From contig JBDHXV010000008.1 of the NCBI GenBank assembly GCA_039810885.1, forward strand, positions 1-64,000: 64,000 bases of DNA, in the 5' to 3' direction. Under the pieces are notes generated by a model. The model was not told where the DNA came from. It made no database searches and saw nothing but the letters and a program-made list of their open reading frames with translations. The position numbers and the translations under genes are program-made. The stretch's first letter is position 1. Each line of letters opens with the position of its first letter. The stretch comes from BJGO01 sp039810885. GTDB lineage: Bacteria > Bacteroidota > Bacteroidia > Chitinophagales > UBA10324. This document shows positions 37,715 to 45,984 of the stretch, piece by piece.

Positions 37715-37722
37715 TATGTTTG
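37715..37722 (+). promoter_or_regulatory. -7 box of the POT transporter gene
   Basis: TATGTTTG matches TAnnTTTG exactly, 27 bases before the chosen ATG. It covers an upstream in-frame TTG, which therefore is unlikely to be the start codon. A T-rich tract lies upstream but no clear -33 TTTG. Confidence 0.5.
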
Positions 37723-37749
37723 GTGCAACACAAACCATACAAACAACCT

Positions 37750-39282
37750 ATGAGTCAATCAACCGCACATCCTAAAGGGTTATACTTACTGTTCATGACA
37801 GAGATGTGGGAGCGTTTCAGCTATTACGGCATGCGCGCCATCTTCATGCTCTTTCTTACCAAAGCATTATTTATGAATAGTGCCGATGGTTCTAACTTAT
37901 ATGGCAGCTACACCGGCTTAGTTTATCTCACTCCCTTGTTGGGTGGATATATCAGCGATCGATTCTGGGGAAATCGTCGCAGCATACTCATCGGTGGTCT
38001 ATTAATGGCTGTTGGCCAATTCTTAATGTTTGTAAGTGCCAGCTTTGTAACAGAAGGTGCTCAAAGTCATGCTTCAATCAGCCTGTTGTGGAGTGGGCTA
38101 ACTTTTCTTATAATAGGAAACGGATTCTTCAAGCCGAATATCTCTACTATGGTCGGGCAATTATATCCCAAAGGCGATGCCCGTATCGATGGAGCTTTTA
38201 CCATCTTTTATATGGGAATTAATCTGGGGGCACTATTCTCGCCTCTCGTATGCGGCGGCTTAGGAGACACGGGCAGTATTTATGACTTTAAGTGGGGCTT
38301 TCTCGCAGCTTGCATCGGGATGATTATCAGTGTTATTTCTTTTGAAACATTAAAAAACAAATATCTTGTTACTCCGGATGGCACGGCTGTAGGTATGCCT
38401 GTGAAAAAACTGGATTTAAAAAATCTGATTTGGATTCTTGGCTCCATAGCTGCCATTTTTATAATGCTGAATTTCAAAAACTTTTTTAACTCAGATTCAG
38501 ACGTCATCGGCTATTTGATATATTCATCAATGATCATTATGCCCATCATCATCTTTGCAGATAAGAGCCTGACCTCGGACGAAAAGCAACGTATCAGTGT
38601 TATTTTCATTCTTGCGTTCTTCGTCATTTTCTTCTGGGCATGCTTTGAACAAGCCGGAGCTTCTCTTACACTCTTTGCCGATACACAAACCGACCGCCAT
38701 ATTTTCGGATGGGAAATGCCTGCATCGTATTTTCAATCTGTAAATCCGCTTGCTATCATTATTTTAGCACCTCTCTTTTCTTCTATGTGGCTTGGCTTGA
38801 GTGCAAGACGGTTGGAGCCTTCCAGCCCAATGAAGATGGCTATAGGACTCTTACTTCTTTCCATTGGTTATATCGTTATTGCCTTTGGTGTGTACGGAGT
38901 AGGTGCAGCAACTAAAATCAGCATGTGGTGGCTTATTATTCTTTATCTGCTGCACACGATGGGTGAGTTATGTTTATCTCCCATAGGTCTTAGTATGGTT
39001 TCTAAATTGGCCCCTGCGCGACTCAGTTCTTTATTGATGGGAACTTGGTTCTTGGCCAATGCAGCGGCTAATAAATTTGCGGGCACATTAAGCGCTCTTA
39101 TCCCTGCGGGAGCCAGTGAAGGTGGTGCTGCAGAGGCTGTAAAAAATCCTGTTTTCCTTGGTATTGAAATAGATAGCTTATTTACCTTTTTCTGTGTATT
39201 CATCATTCTAAGCGGAAGTGCATCATTAATACTTTTTGCCTTACATCGTTGGCTTGGGAAACGGATGCACGGTGTGCGTTAA
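37750..39282 (+). CDS. POT/PTR2-family proton-coupled peptide transporter
   Basis: 510 residues with about 14 helices. The first helix carries the signature MTEMWERFSYYGMRAIFMLFL (ExxER motif), followed by LTPLLGGYISDRFWGNRRSI and FFKPNISTMVGQLY. The family's FYxxINxG motif appears as FTIFYMGINLGALFSP. It imports di- and tripeptides with protons, matching the secreted peptidases encoded nearby. The ATG fits the strong homology at MSQSTAHPKGLYLLFM. Confidence 0.92.
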   Translation: MSQSTAHPKGLYLLFMTEMWERFSYYGMRAIFMLFLTKALFMNSADGSNLYGSYTGLVYLTPLLGGYISDRFWGNRRSILIGGLLMAVGQFLMFVSASFVTEGAQSHASISLLWSGLTFLIIGNGFFKPNISTMVGQLYPKGDARIDGAFTIFYMGINLGALFSPLVCGGLGDTGSIYDFKWGFLAACIGMIISVISFETLKNKYLVTPDGTAVGMPVKKLDLKNLIWILGSIAAIFIMLNFKNFFNSDSDVIGYLIYSSMIIMPIIIFADKSLTSDEKQRISVIFILAFFVIFFWACFEQAGASLTLFADTQTDRHIFGWEMPASYFQSVNPLAIIILAPLFSSMWLGLSARRLEPSSPMKMAIGLLLLSIGYIVIAFGVYGVGAATKISMWWLIILYLLHTMGELCLSPIGLSMVSKLAPARLSSLLMGTWFLANAAANKFAGTLSALIPAGASEGGAAEAVKNPVFLGIEIDSLFTFFCVFIILSGSASLILFALHRWLGKRMHGVR

Positions 39283-39317
39283 TTTTCTGTATAACCTATT
39301 GAATATAGAGCTTAGAG

Positions 39318-39342
39318 CTTTTAAGTACGGCCTACTTAAAAG
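39318..39342. repeat. Perfect 10-bp inverted repeat
   Basis: CTTTTAAGTA and TACTTAAAAG flank a five-base CGGCC loop. It lies 35 bases after the POT gene. It has no long T tract, so it is a weak terminator at best; a protein-binding palindrome or RNA hairpin is equally possible. Confidence 0.7.
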
Positions 39343-39518
39343 TCTTTATGACGTATTGCTTTTTCTATTCAAATTAACATGCACAACTGTACATGTTATG
39401 TTCTAAATTGCCATTAAAGTTTTAAAAGCATTGTGTTTTTTTTAATTATACAGGAACATAATAGTATCAACAAAGTATATTTCAGTATTAAATCAAGATT
39501 CTAATAACAACTTTACCT

Positions 39519-40605
39519 ATGGCTCATTCCAAATTCATGACTCTAATCATTCTCTTCATTCTGATTGGAACATACAGCAATGCCGAAAAGCCTGAACCAA
39601 TAATCGTTCTGAGAGAAGATTATTCTAACCCCAATCCGTAGCTATGGGAGTATGGTACAAAATGGGTTGACAGAAAAATTGAAAATGGAATTTACAAGGC
39701 TGAATCTATCAACTCGTCTATTAGCGCTGAATTGAAGTTTGGCCTAAGAATAGAACAACGAAATTGTTTTTTACAACAATGAGGTACAACTTAAAGTGAT
39801 GAAGTTGAAAGGTAAGCCATCGGATTTTATTGGTGTTAAATTTTCTTTGTGAGAACTTGAATGACTGAATTATGAAAGGAGCAAGTATTACGACAGTCAT
39901 TTCTTATTAGAATATTATTATCTCTACTTTAATGACCTTGGTCAATGGAAATTATATAAAGGAAACCTCAACCCTGATAGTAACCCAATACAAAGCGGAC
40001 AATGTGTTGTCAAAGACTTATTTAATGATATTGATATTTTACATCTCCCTACTCAAACAACAATCTCACTAAATGGAACACCGTTATGCGAGGTTAAAAC
40101 TAAAAACATGTCGAAGTTATATTGGAGTGATATCCTCATTGTTGCAGCATCCGGTAAAACTAAGATTGGATTAGATGAAGCCGTATTCACCGGCTACTAC
40201 GATCAAAATAATCAACCCATATTAACAGGCGACATTTACGGGTTTGTTATAAAAACATTTAATTATATCCATGCTTTTGCAGTTCGAAGACTTTCCGAAA
40301 CGAAATATAAATTCATGGATGATTATGGAAGAATAAGAGGTAATGCAACATTTGATGATATCGATGTAAATCAGAATAGCTCAAATTTAATTCTGGTTAA
40401 AGGCAATGGGCTTTACGGTTACATTAGCAACAACGGTGATTGGGTAATTCCGGCAGAATATACCGAGGCCTCAAACTCAGAATGTTATGAGACCAATGCC
40501 GACTGTTTAAAAGGATATTTCAAAGTTAAAAAGATAGATGGGCAAACCTTTTTTGTAAATGCTGATGGCAAAATTGTAGATGAAATAAGCATACAAAAGC
40601 AGTAG
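39519..40605 (+). pseudogene. Decayed gene for a secreted WG-repeat protein
   Basis: An intact signal peptide (MAHSKFMTLIILFILIGTYSNA) starts at 39519. The frame is broken by TAG at 39639-39641 and, after further readable sequence (LWEYGTKWVDRKIENGIYKAES), ends at TGA 39780-39782. A second frame, shifted by one base, continues from about 39754 with TGA codons at 39850 and 39862. It is then open to 40605, including the 165-codon stretch from 40108. The C-terminal part has WG/KWG-type repeats (NGLYGYISNNGDWVIPAEY, then NADGKIVDE). At least three stops and one frameshift argue for a true pseudogene. Whether the 3' part is still translated is unknown. Confidence 0.8.
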
Positions 40606-40724
40606 GGGTTTATAAATGTGTTTTAATATATAAGCGTCAAAGTCACTTTTTCAAAGAATCCAATTTCGATAACTTTTGCATTCGTTCAAAGGCACTCACG
40701 GTTTTTAGTTTCATCGTATTTTAA

Positions 40725-40732
40725 TACGTTTG
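40725..40732 (+). promoter_or_regulatory. Candidate -7 box just upstream of the GT2 gene
   Basis: TACGTTTG is an exact TAnnTTTG match ending six bases before the ATG at 40739, so the transcript would be leaderless or nearly so. No TTTG or TTG is at the -33 spacing. Confidence 0.35.
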
Positions 40733-40738
40733 CCCATT

Positions 40739-41767
40739 ATGAGTACCTTACCTAAAGTAGCTGTCATAATTCTTTCTTGGAATGGTTTGGACTATCTCAA
40801 ACAATATCTTCCCACCGTACTCGACACCCCATATATCAATATGGAGGTTATTGTAGCAGACAATGCGGGTACAGATCAAACGATTCCTTTTCTTCGTGAA
40901 CATTACCCGAGTGTAAGAATTATTAGCCTCGATAAAAATTACGGTTTTGCCGAAGGCTATAATCAGGCTATTGCACGTGTAGATACTGAATTTATCATAC
41001 TTCTCAATCAAGACGTGGACACACATGGCGATTGGATTAGCCCTATGTTGAACCTGATGCTGAACGATGATACTGTCGCAGCAGTGCAACCTAAAATTCG
41101 TTCGATTATGATACCGGACGAATTCGAGTATGCAGGAGCTGCCGGTGGCTGTCTCGATAAACTCGGCTACCCCTTCTGCCGTGGGCGTATATTCAATCAC
41201 ATAGAGAAAGATCTTGGCCAGTATGAGATAGATGAAGAAATATTTTGGGCAAGCGGCGCTTGTATGCTGGTGCGTAAAAGTCTCTATGAAAAAGCCGGAG
41301 GACTCGATGCTGACTTCTTTGCCCACATGGAAGAAATCGATTTATGCTGGCGCTTGAAAAACATGGGATATAAAATTATGTACTGCCATACGGGCTTGGT
41401 GTATCATCTTGGCGGTGGCAGTTTGCCTCAAGGCAACCCACGTAAAACGTTTTTAAATTTTAGAAACAATCTTGCACTGTTGGTCAAGAATTACCGTTAT
41501 GGCTCTTTAAGAAAACTGCTTTTCATTCGTTTTCTTTTGGACACACTCGCAGTAATGCAATTTGCACTCAAAGCAGAATTTGCAAACTCCATAGCCGTAT
41601 TACGGGCCATCTTCGACTTTTACCGAAACTACTCTCTTTGGCTAACAAAACGTAAGGCTCTTAGCCAAACCATCCTCAACCCAAACTCTAAAGGATTATA
41701 TAAGCATAGTATCATAAAAGATTTTTTTTTATACAAGCACAAGGTCTATCATGCGTTACGCCCTTAA
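40739..41767 (+). CDS. GT2-family glycosyltransferase (rhamnosyltransferase-like)
   Basis: 342 residues from ATG; a TTG three codons upstream is less likely. The GT-A fold starts at VAVIILSWNGLDYLKQYLP. Nucleotide-sugar and metal residues are in NYGFAEGYNQAI and LLNQDVDTHGDW, and the acceptor region holds FFAHMEEIDLCWRLKNMGY. The C-terminal 100 residues contain amphipathic or membrane-associated helices. It resembles rhamnosyl- or galactofuranosyl-type transferases for surface polysaccharides. The sugar and acceptor are unknown. Confidence 0.88.
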   Translation: MSTLPKVAVIILSWNGLDYLKQYLPTVLDTPYINMEVIVADNAGTDQTIPFLREHYPSVRIISLDKNYGFAEGYNQAIARVDTEFIILLNQDVDTHGDWISPMLNLMLNDDTVAAVQPKIRSIMIPDEFEYAGAAGGCLDKLGYPFCRGRIFNHIEKDLGQYEIDEEIFWASGACMLVRKSLYEKAGGLDADFFAHMEEIDLCWRLKNMGYKIMYCHTGLVYHLGGGSLPQGNPRKTFLNFRNNLALLVKNYRYGSLRKLLFIRFLLDTLAVMQFALKAEFANSIAVLRAIFDFYRNYSLWLTKRKALSQTILNPNSKGLYKHSIIKDFFLYKHKVYHALRP

Positions 41768-41833
41768 TGGATGACACGCTAATTTTTCGTTAGTTTTAGG
41801 GCTTCCAAATTGCACGGCCCGATTCGAGATTTT

Positions 41834-43786
41834 ATGTATTTGCAACGCTATCTTTTTTTATCCCTGAGCATTCTTTTTTCCGCTTGCCTGATAACCAAGC
41901 CCGTGAAAACCGGAGAAACCTATTTTATCGAAAAGCAATATGCTATTGCCGCACCTATGCTGTACAATGAAGCCGAAACAGAAAAAGATATATCGTTGAA
42001 GACCAAGAAAATATTTCTTGCTGCAGAAGCGTATCGTTTTATCAATAACACATCTCAAGCCGAATCACTCTACAAACAATGCATTGAGTTAGATTATGAT
42101 CCTGTTGCCTATTATTACTATGCACTCATGCTCAAAGCCAATGGCAACTATAAAGAAGCTATAAAACAATTGGAGATTTACCAAAAAAGAAGCCCCTTTG
42201 ATGATAACGCCGAGCGCGAACTAAAATCTTGTAAGCTGGCTCTTGATTGGATAAGTAAGCCTTTAAATTATCGTGTCAATAATCTGATGGGTTTGAATAC
42301 CTCAGCTTATGAGTATGCTCCTTTTATTATGAATAATGGCAATCTATTATTTACCAGCGACCGCCCGTTAAAAGATATGGCCGAGTATGGATGGACGGGG
42401 AAGAAATTCAGTTCACTCTATACCGCAGCGCTGAATGCTGATGGTCAATTTGTAAACCCCACACCACTTCCTGCACCAATTAATAATGCATATAATAATG
42501 GAGCTGCATGTATGAATAAAGATGGAAACGAATTATACTTTACACGCTGCGGAAGCGAAGGAAAAGAAAATGATTATTGTAAAATCTACGTTTCGTTCAA
42601 AGATATCAGCGGTAATTGGGGCGAGCCCGTACTCTTAAACTTCTTCGAAGACACGGTGAATGTGCAGCAACCTTTTCTCAGCCCCGATGGTCGAGAACTT
42701 TTTATGAGCGCACAATCTGTTGATGGCTATGGCGGTAAAGACATTTATGTAAGTACACGAACTTCAGAGGGCTGGAGCACACCGGTAAACCTTGGAGCCA
42801 CCATTAATACTTCGGGAGATGAGGTATTTCCTACAATGAATGAGGAAGGCGTTTTATATTTTTCGTCCAATGGACTTACGACTATGGGTGGCCTAGATAT
42901 TTTTTATTCAAAAAAAGTTTCCGGTAAATGGAGTACTCCACAGAATATGAAGTATCCTATAAACTCGCCTGCAGATGATTTTGGAATGGTTTATCAAAAG
43001 CTAAACGATGCTGAAAAAGACAGCATACGAAGCAAAGGCATTTTAACGTCTTCTCGACCGGGTGGTGCCGGCGCCGATGACCTTTATCAATTTATCCAAC
43101 CTCGATTACAAATATGTATTCTTCAATTAACAGTAAATGAAAAGGTTTTAGAAAAGCTGAATGATCCAAACTCTAAAGTGATAGGATATAAACCTTTAGC
43201 ACAAGCCGATTTGAGTATTCAACTTCCTTCAGAAACGCAGAAACTGAAAACAGATTCCGCAGGCCTTGTTCGCATCTTAGTGCCCTGTAGCATCACATTA
43301 AAAGTTAATGCGGGTAAAACTGATTACTTCTCTAAAACTGAAAGCATAACGATAGTGCGGCCTGCCGGATTCGATGCCGACACCTCCGTAACACAATATA
43401 AAATGACCCTGGATAAGATTTATCGCAATGTTCAAATTACACTTAGCAACATCTATTATGATTTGAACAAATGGAACATTAGATCTGATGCCGCTCTTGT
43501 TCTTGACACCTTAGTAACTCTGATGAAGGAAAACCCTGACTTACGTATCGAGCTTGGTTCACATACCGATAGCCGTGCTGACGATAATTATAATTTGAAA
43601 CTCTCTCAGAAACGTGCCCAAAGCGCCGTTGATTATCTCGTCAGTAAGGGTATTGACAAAAGCCGGTTGGTAGCAAAAGGCTATGGAGAAACGATGTTAG
43701 TAAACGGATGTAGTAACGGTGTACCATGCACAGAAGAACAGCATCAGCAAAACAGGCGAACTACGTTTAAAGTATTAAGCGAATAA
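41834..43786 (+). CDS. PorE-like OmpA-family lipoprotein with TPR and beta-propeller domains
   Basis: 650 residues from the ATG starting a lipoprotein-like signal (LFSAC). Domains in order: TPR helices (about 30-150), a PD40/WD40-type propeller with LLFTSDRP, ELYFTRCG, ELFMSAQS, VLYFSSNG and GGLDIFYS blades, a carboxypeptidase-regulatory-like beta domain (about 435-510), and a C-terminal OmpA domain (IYYDLNKWNIR, then LGSHTDSRADDNYNLKLSQKRAQ). This is the four-domain architecture of PorE, a peptidoglycan-binding T9SS component. Other OmpA/PD40 proteins of Bacteroidota share it, so the exact paralogue is unsure. Its TAA is directly followed by the ATG of the next gene. Confidence 0.8.
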   Translation: MYLQRYLFLSLSILFSACLITKPVKTGETYFIEKQYAIAAPMLYNEAETEKDISLKTKKIFLAAEAYRFINNTSQAESLYKQCIELDYDPVAYYYYALMLKANGNYKEAIKQLEIYQKRSPFDDNAERELKSCKLALDWISKPLNYRVNNLMGLNTSAYEYAPFIMNNGNLLFTSDRPLKDMAEYGWTGKKFSSLYTAALNADGQFVNPTPLPAPINNAYNNGAACMNKDGNELYFTRCGSEGKENDYCKIYVSFKDISGNWGEPVLLNFFEDTVNVQQPFLSPDGRELFMSAQSVDGYGGKDIYVSTRTSEGWSTPVNLGATINTSGDEVFPTMNEEGVLYFSSNGLTTMGGLDIFYSKKVSGKWSTPQNMKYPINSPADDFGMVYQKLNDAEKDSIRSKGILTSSRPGGAGADDLYQFIQPRLQICILQLTVNEKVLEKLNDPNSKVIGYKPLAQADLSIQLPSETQKLKTDSAGLVRILVPCSITLKVNAGKTDYFSKTESITIVRPAGFDADTSVTQYKMTLDKIYRNVQITLSNIYYDLNKWNIRSDAALVLDTLVTLMKENPDLRIELGSHTDSRADDNYNLKLSQKRAQSAVDYLVSKGIDKSRLVAKGYGETMLVNGCSNGVPCTEEQHQQNRRTTFKVLSE

Positions 43787-44962
43787 ATGAGCAACGAATT
43801 AAGTTACAATCAACGCGGCGTATCGGCATCCAAAGAAGATGTGTATAACGCCATTCAAAAGCTTGATAAAGGATTATTTCCAAATGCATTTTGTAAGGTG
43901 TTGCCCGATTTATTGGGTCATGATAATACCTATTGCAACATAGTACACGCAGATGGCAGCGGAACAAAAAGTGCATTGGCCTATTTATATTGGAAGGAAA
44001 CCGGCGACCTTAGCGTGTGGCGTGGTATTGCACAAGATGCCATCGTTATGAATACTGATGACTTGCTATGTGCCGGAGCATGGAATTATTTTATTTTTTG
44101 TTCCATCATCAATCGAAATAAATTATTGATACCTGCCGAAGTGCTTAGTGAAATAATAAATGGAACACAAAGCTTTTTCAATGAAATGAAAAAGTACGGT
44201 ATTGACATTTATTACGGAGGAGGCGAAACGGCCGATCTTGGCGATTTGGTTCGAACCATTACAGTAGATTCCACCATTACTTGTCGCCTAAAACGCTCTG
44301 ATATCATTGAAGCAGATATTCAGCACGGTGATGTTATTGTTGGGTTAGCATCATACGGACAAGCCACCTATGAGAATGAATACAATAGCGGTATAGGAAG
44401 CAATGGCTTAACTGCTGCGCGGCACGATGTCTTACATCATAGTTATTATCAGGAACAAAAAGCTACGTATGATAGCAATCTTGAAGAGCAACTGGTTTAT
44501 AGTGGTTCGTTTAGGGTAAGTGATACATTTGAGGATGCACCAATGAATGTAGGCAAATTGCTGCTAAGCCCTACACGTACCTATTTGCCATTAATGACCC
44601 AAATTCTTCCACTCTATCAGAATAAAATTCATGCCCTTATTCATTGCAGCGGCGGTGGTCAGAAGAAAGTATTGCATTACGCCCATAGCAACGTGCATAT
44701 TATAAAAGACCATTTTTTACCCATTCCTCACGTATTCAGAATGATTCAGATGCAAAACAATACGCCGTGGGAAGAAATGTATCAGGTTTTTAACATGGGG
44801 CATCGCCTTGAAATATATACCGATAAAGAAACGGCTATGGCAATCATTGACACGGCAAAGCTTCTAAACATTGACGCTCAAGTTATAGGGCATGTTGAAA
44901 AATCAGAATTGAAAAAATTAACCTTGCAAACACCCTACGGTACATTTGAATTTCATAAATAA
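43787..44962 (+). CDS. AIR synthase-family protein (PurM-like phosphoribosylformylglycinamidine cyclo-ligase)
   Basis: 391 residues. PurM-fold motifs are YNQRGVSASKEDVYNAI, HADGSGTKSALAYL, IAQDAIVMNTDDLLCAGAW, YGGGETADLGDLV and VIVGLASYG, with the C-terminal half including IHCSGGGQKKVLHY. This is the Bacteroidota form of PurM, which closes formylglycinamidine ribotide to aminoimidazole ribotide in purine synthesis. It shares only about a third of the classic motif set, so a diverged paralogue is possible. It is translated directly after the OmpA-family gene with no spacer. Confidence 0.85.
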   Translation: MSNELSYNQRGVSASKEDVYNAIQKLDKGLFPNAFCKVLPDLLGHDNTYCNIVHADGSGTKSALAYLYWKETGDLSVWRGIAQDAIVMNTDDLLCAGAWNYFIFCSIINRNKLLIPAEVLSEIINGTQSFFNEMKKYGIDIYYGGGETADLGDLVRTITVDSTITCRLKRSDIIEADIQHGDVIVGLASYGQATYENEYNSGIGSNGLTAARHDVLHHSYYQEQKATYDSNLEEQLVYSGSFRVSDTFEDAPMNVGKLLLSPTRTYLPLMTQILPLYQNKIHALIHCSGGGQKKVLHYAHSNVHIIKDHFLPIPHVFRMIQMQNNTPWEEMYQVFNMGHRLEIYTDKETAMAIIDTAKLLNIDAQVIGHVEKSELKKLTLQTPYGTFEFHK

Positions 44963-44968
44963 TAATAT

Positions 44969-45676
44969 ATGCAAAAGTTCTTTTTAAGTCTACCCCTAAT
45001 CTTTCTGCTCACTACACTGCAATCTCAGGCGCAAATGAGCCTTGTCGGCGGATTGAGTTCAGATATCTATGCAAGTAAATATATCGTGAACGATAATCTG
45101 AGTGATGTAGATTTAAATGATTATCATAAGATCGGGGTGACATGGAGTCCGAAAATCTTGATCGGTCCGGATCTATCTAATCGTGTTCGTGTGCTCGTTG
45201 GAATTGGTCGTTTTACGCGCCTTGATGTTTTTGATTTTAGATCAGCACCAACCTCATACACTTTGGAGCCGGGTAAAGTCATTTATAAAAATCAATATCA
45301 GGTTATACCGATGATGATCTTATTTAACCTCTTGAAGAAAGACAGTAAAAGTCGTATGCCTATTGGGTTGGGTGTGGACTTTACCACATTCAAACAAACA
45401 AAAATTACTTCGGAAAATGTGACAATGATTGGGGGATATAAGATACCGGCTACTCTCAAGTATGATGATGTAAATAATTATATGGATGAATCTTTAACCG
45501 CATTAAATTTTCAAATGGGTTACGGATATCAATTTACCGATAACCTGGGATTAGATGCCACTTTATTTCTCCGCTACGACATGAAAGATTTCAATACCAC
45601 CTATGTTTTATATGATCGGTATGCCTTCGCAGGTATTAATTTGATGCTTATGTATAAATTCTATAAGCAGGAATAA
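44969..45676 (+). CDS. Predicted outer-membrane beta-barrel protein
   Basis: 235 residues. A signal peptide ends at residue 22 (SQAQ). The mature chain is made of alternating hydrophobic/aromatic strands (GVTWSPKILIGPDL, RVRVLVGIGRFTRL, LNFQMGYGYQFT, DATLFLRYDMKDF), ending INLMLMYKFYKQE, as expected for an eight-stranded barrel. The C-terminus lacks a sorting domain. It follows the PurM gene by six bases. The function is unknown. Confidence 0.7.
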   Translation: MQKFFLSLPLIFLLTTLQSQAQMSLVGGLSSDIYASKYIVNDNLSDVDLNDYHKIGVTWSPKILIGPDLSNRVRVLVGIGRFTRLDVFDFRSAPTSYTLEPGKVIYKNQYQVIPMMILFNLLKKDSKSRMPIGLGVDFTTFKQTKITSENVTMIGGYKIPATLKYDDVNNYMDESLTALNFQMGYGYQFTDNLGLDATLFLRYDMKDFNTTYVLYDRYAFAGINLMLMYKFYKQE

Positions 45677-45984
45677 ATTGTGCACAACGCACTCGTAATA
45701 AGACTTCCCTAAAATAGCAAGCTTTTTCTCATAGGTTATTCTAATTTACCTCGTATTGCTTTTAGTAATATAGGTTGATCTAACTCGTGTGCTTATTGCA
45801 CAACTAAGATAAGGTTACAAATCACTAATTGCAAGGAGTGCTTGACAAAGAACAATAGCAATATATTATTGTGCAGGACGCCTCGCCCTGAAATAGGTTG
45901 ACCAATGTTTGTGTAATTTTTAGTCAACCTATTTCAGGGCGGAAAATTTACCTCAATTCTCAAGATATCGCTCGTGTATGTTTA
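45677..45984. other. Gene-free stretch containing a long inverted repeat
   Basis: 308 bases between the convergent barrel and EtfD-like genes. No coding frame or RNA gene is supported. The main structure is the 58-base inverted repeat listed separately. Several short TGCACAA/TTGTGCA words also occur (near 45678, 45798 and 45869), without clear periodicity. Confidence 0.6.
45884..45941. repeat. Perfect 19-bp inverted repeat, possible insertion-element or MITE remnant
   Basis: The arms at 45884-45902 and 45923-45941 are exact reverse complements (CGCCCTGAAATAGGTTGAC), separated by 20 bases. No T tract follows either arm, which argues against a terminator. Both arms read inward as CCTGAAATAGGTTGAC, as would the two ends of an element that lost its interior. 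No clear target duplication is visible. Confidence 0.8.

Noticed and set aside
39840..39870. TGA codons in the WG-repeat gene read as selenocysteine or recoded Trp
   Set aside because: A TAG and a frameshift also interrupt the gene, no SECIS-like element is evident, and other genes in the window use the normal code.
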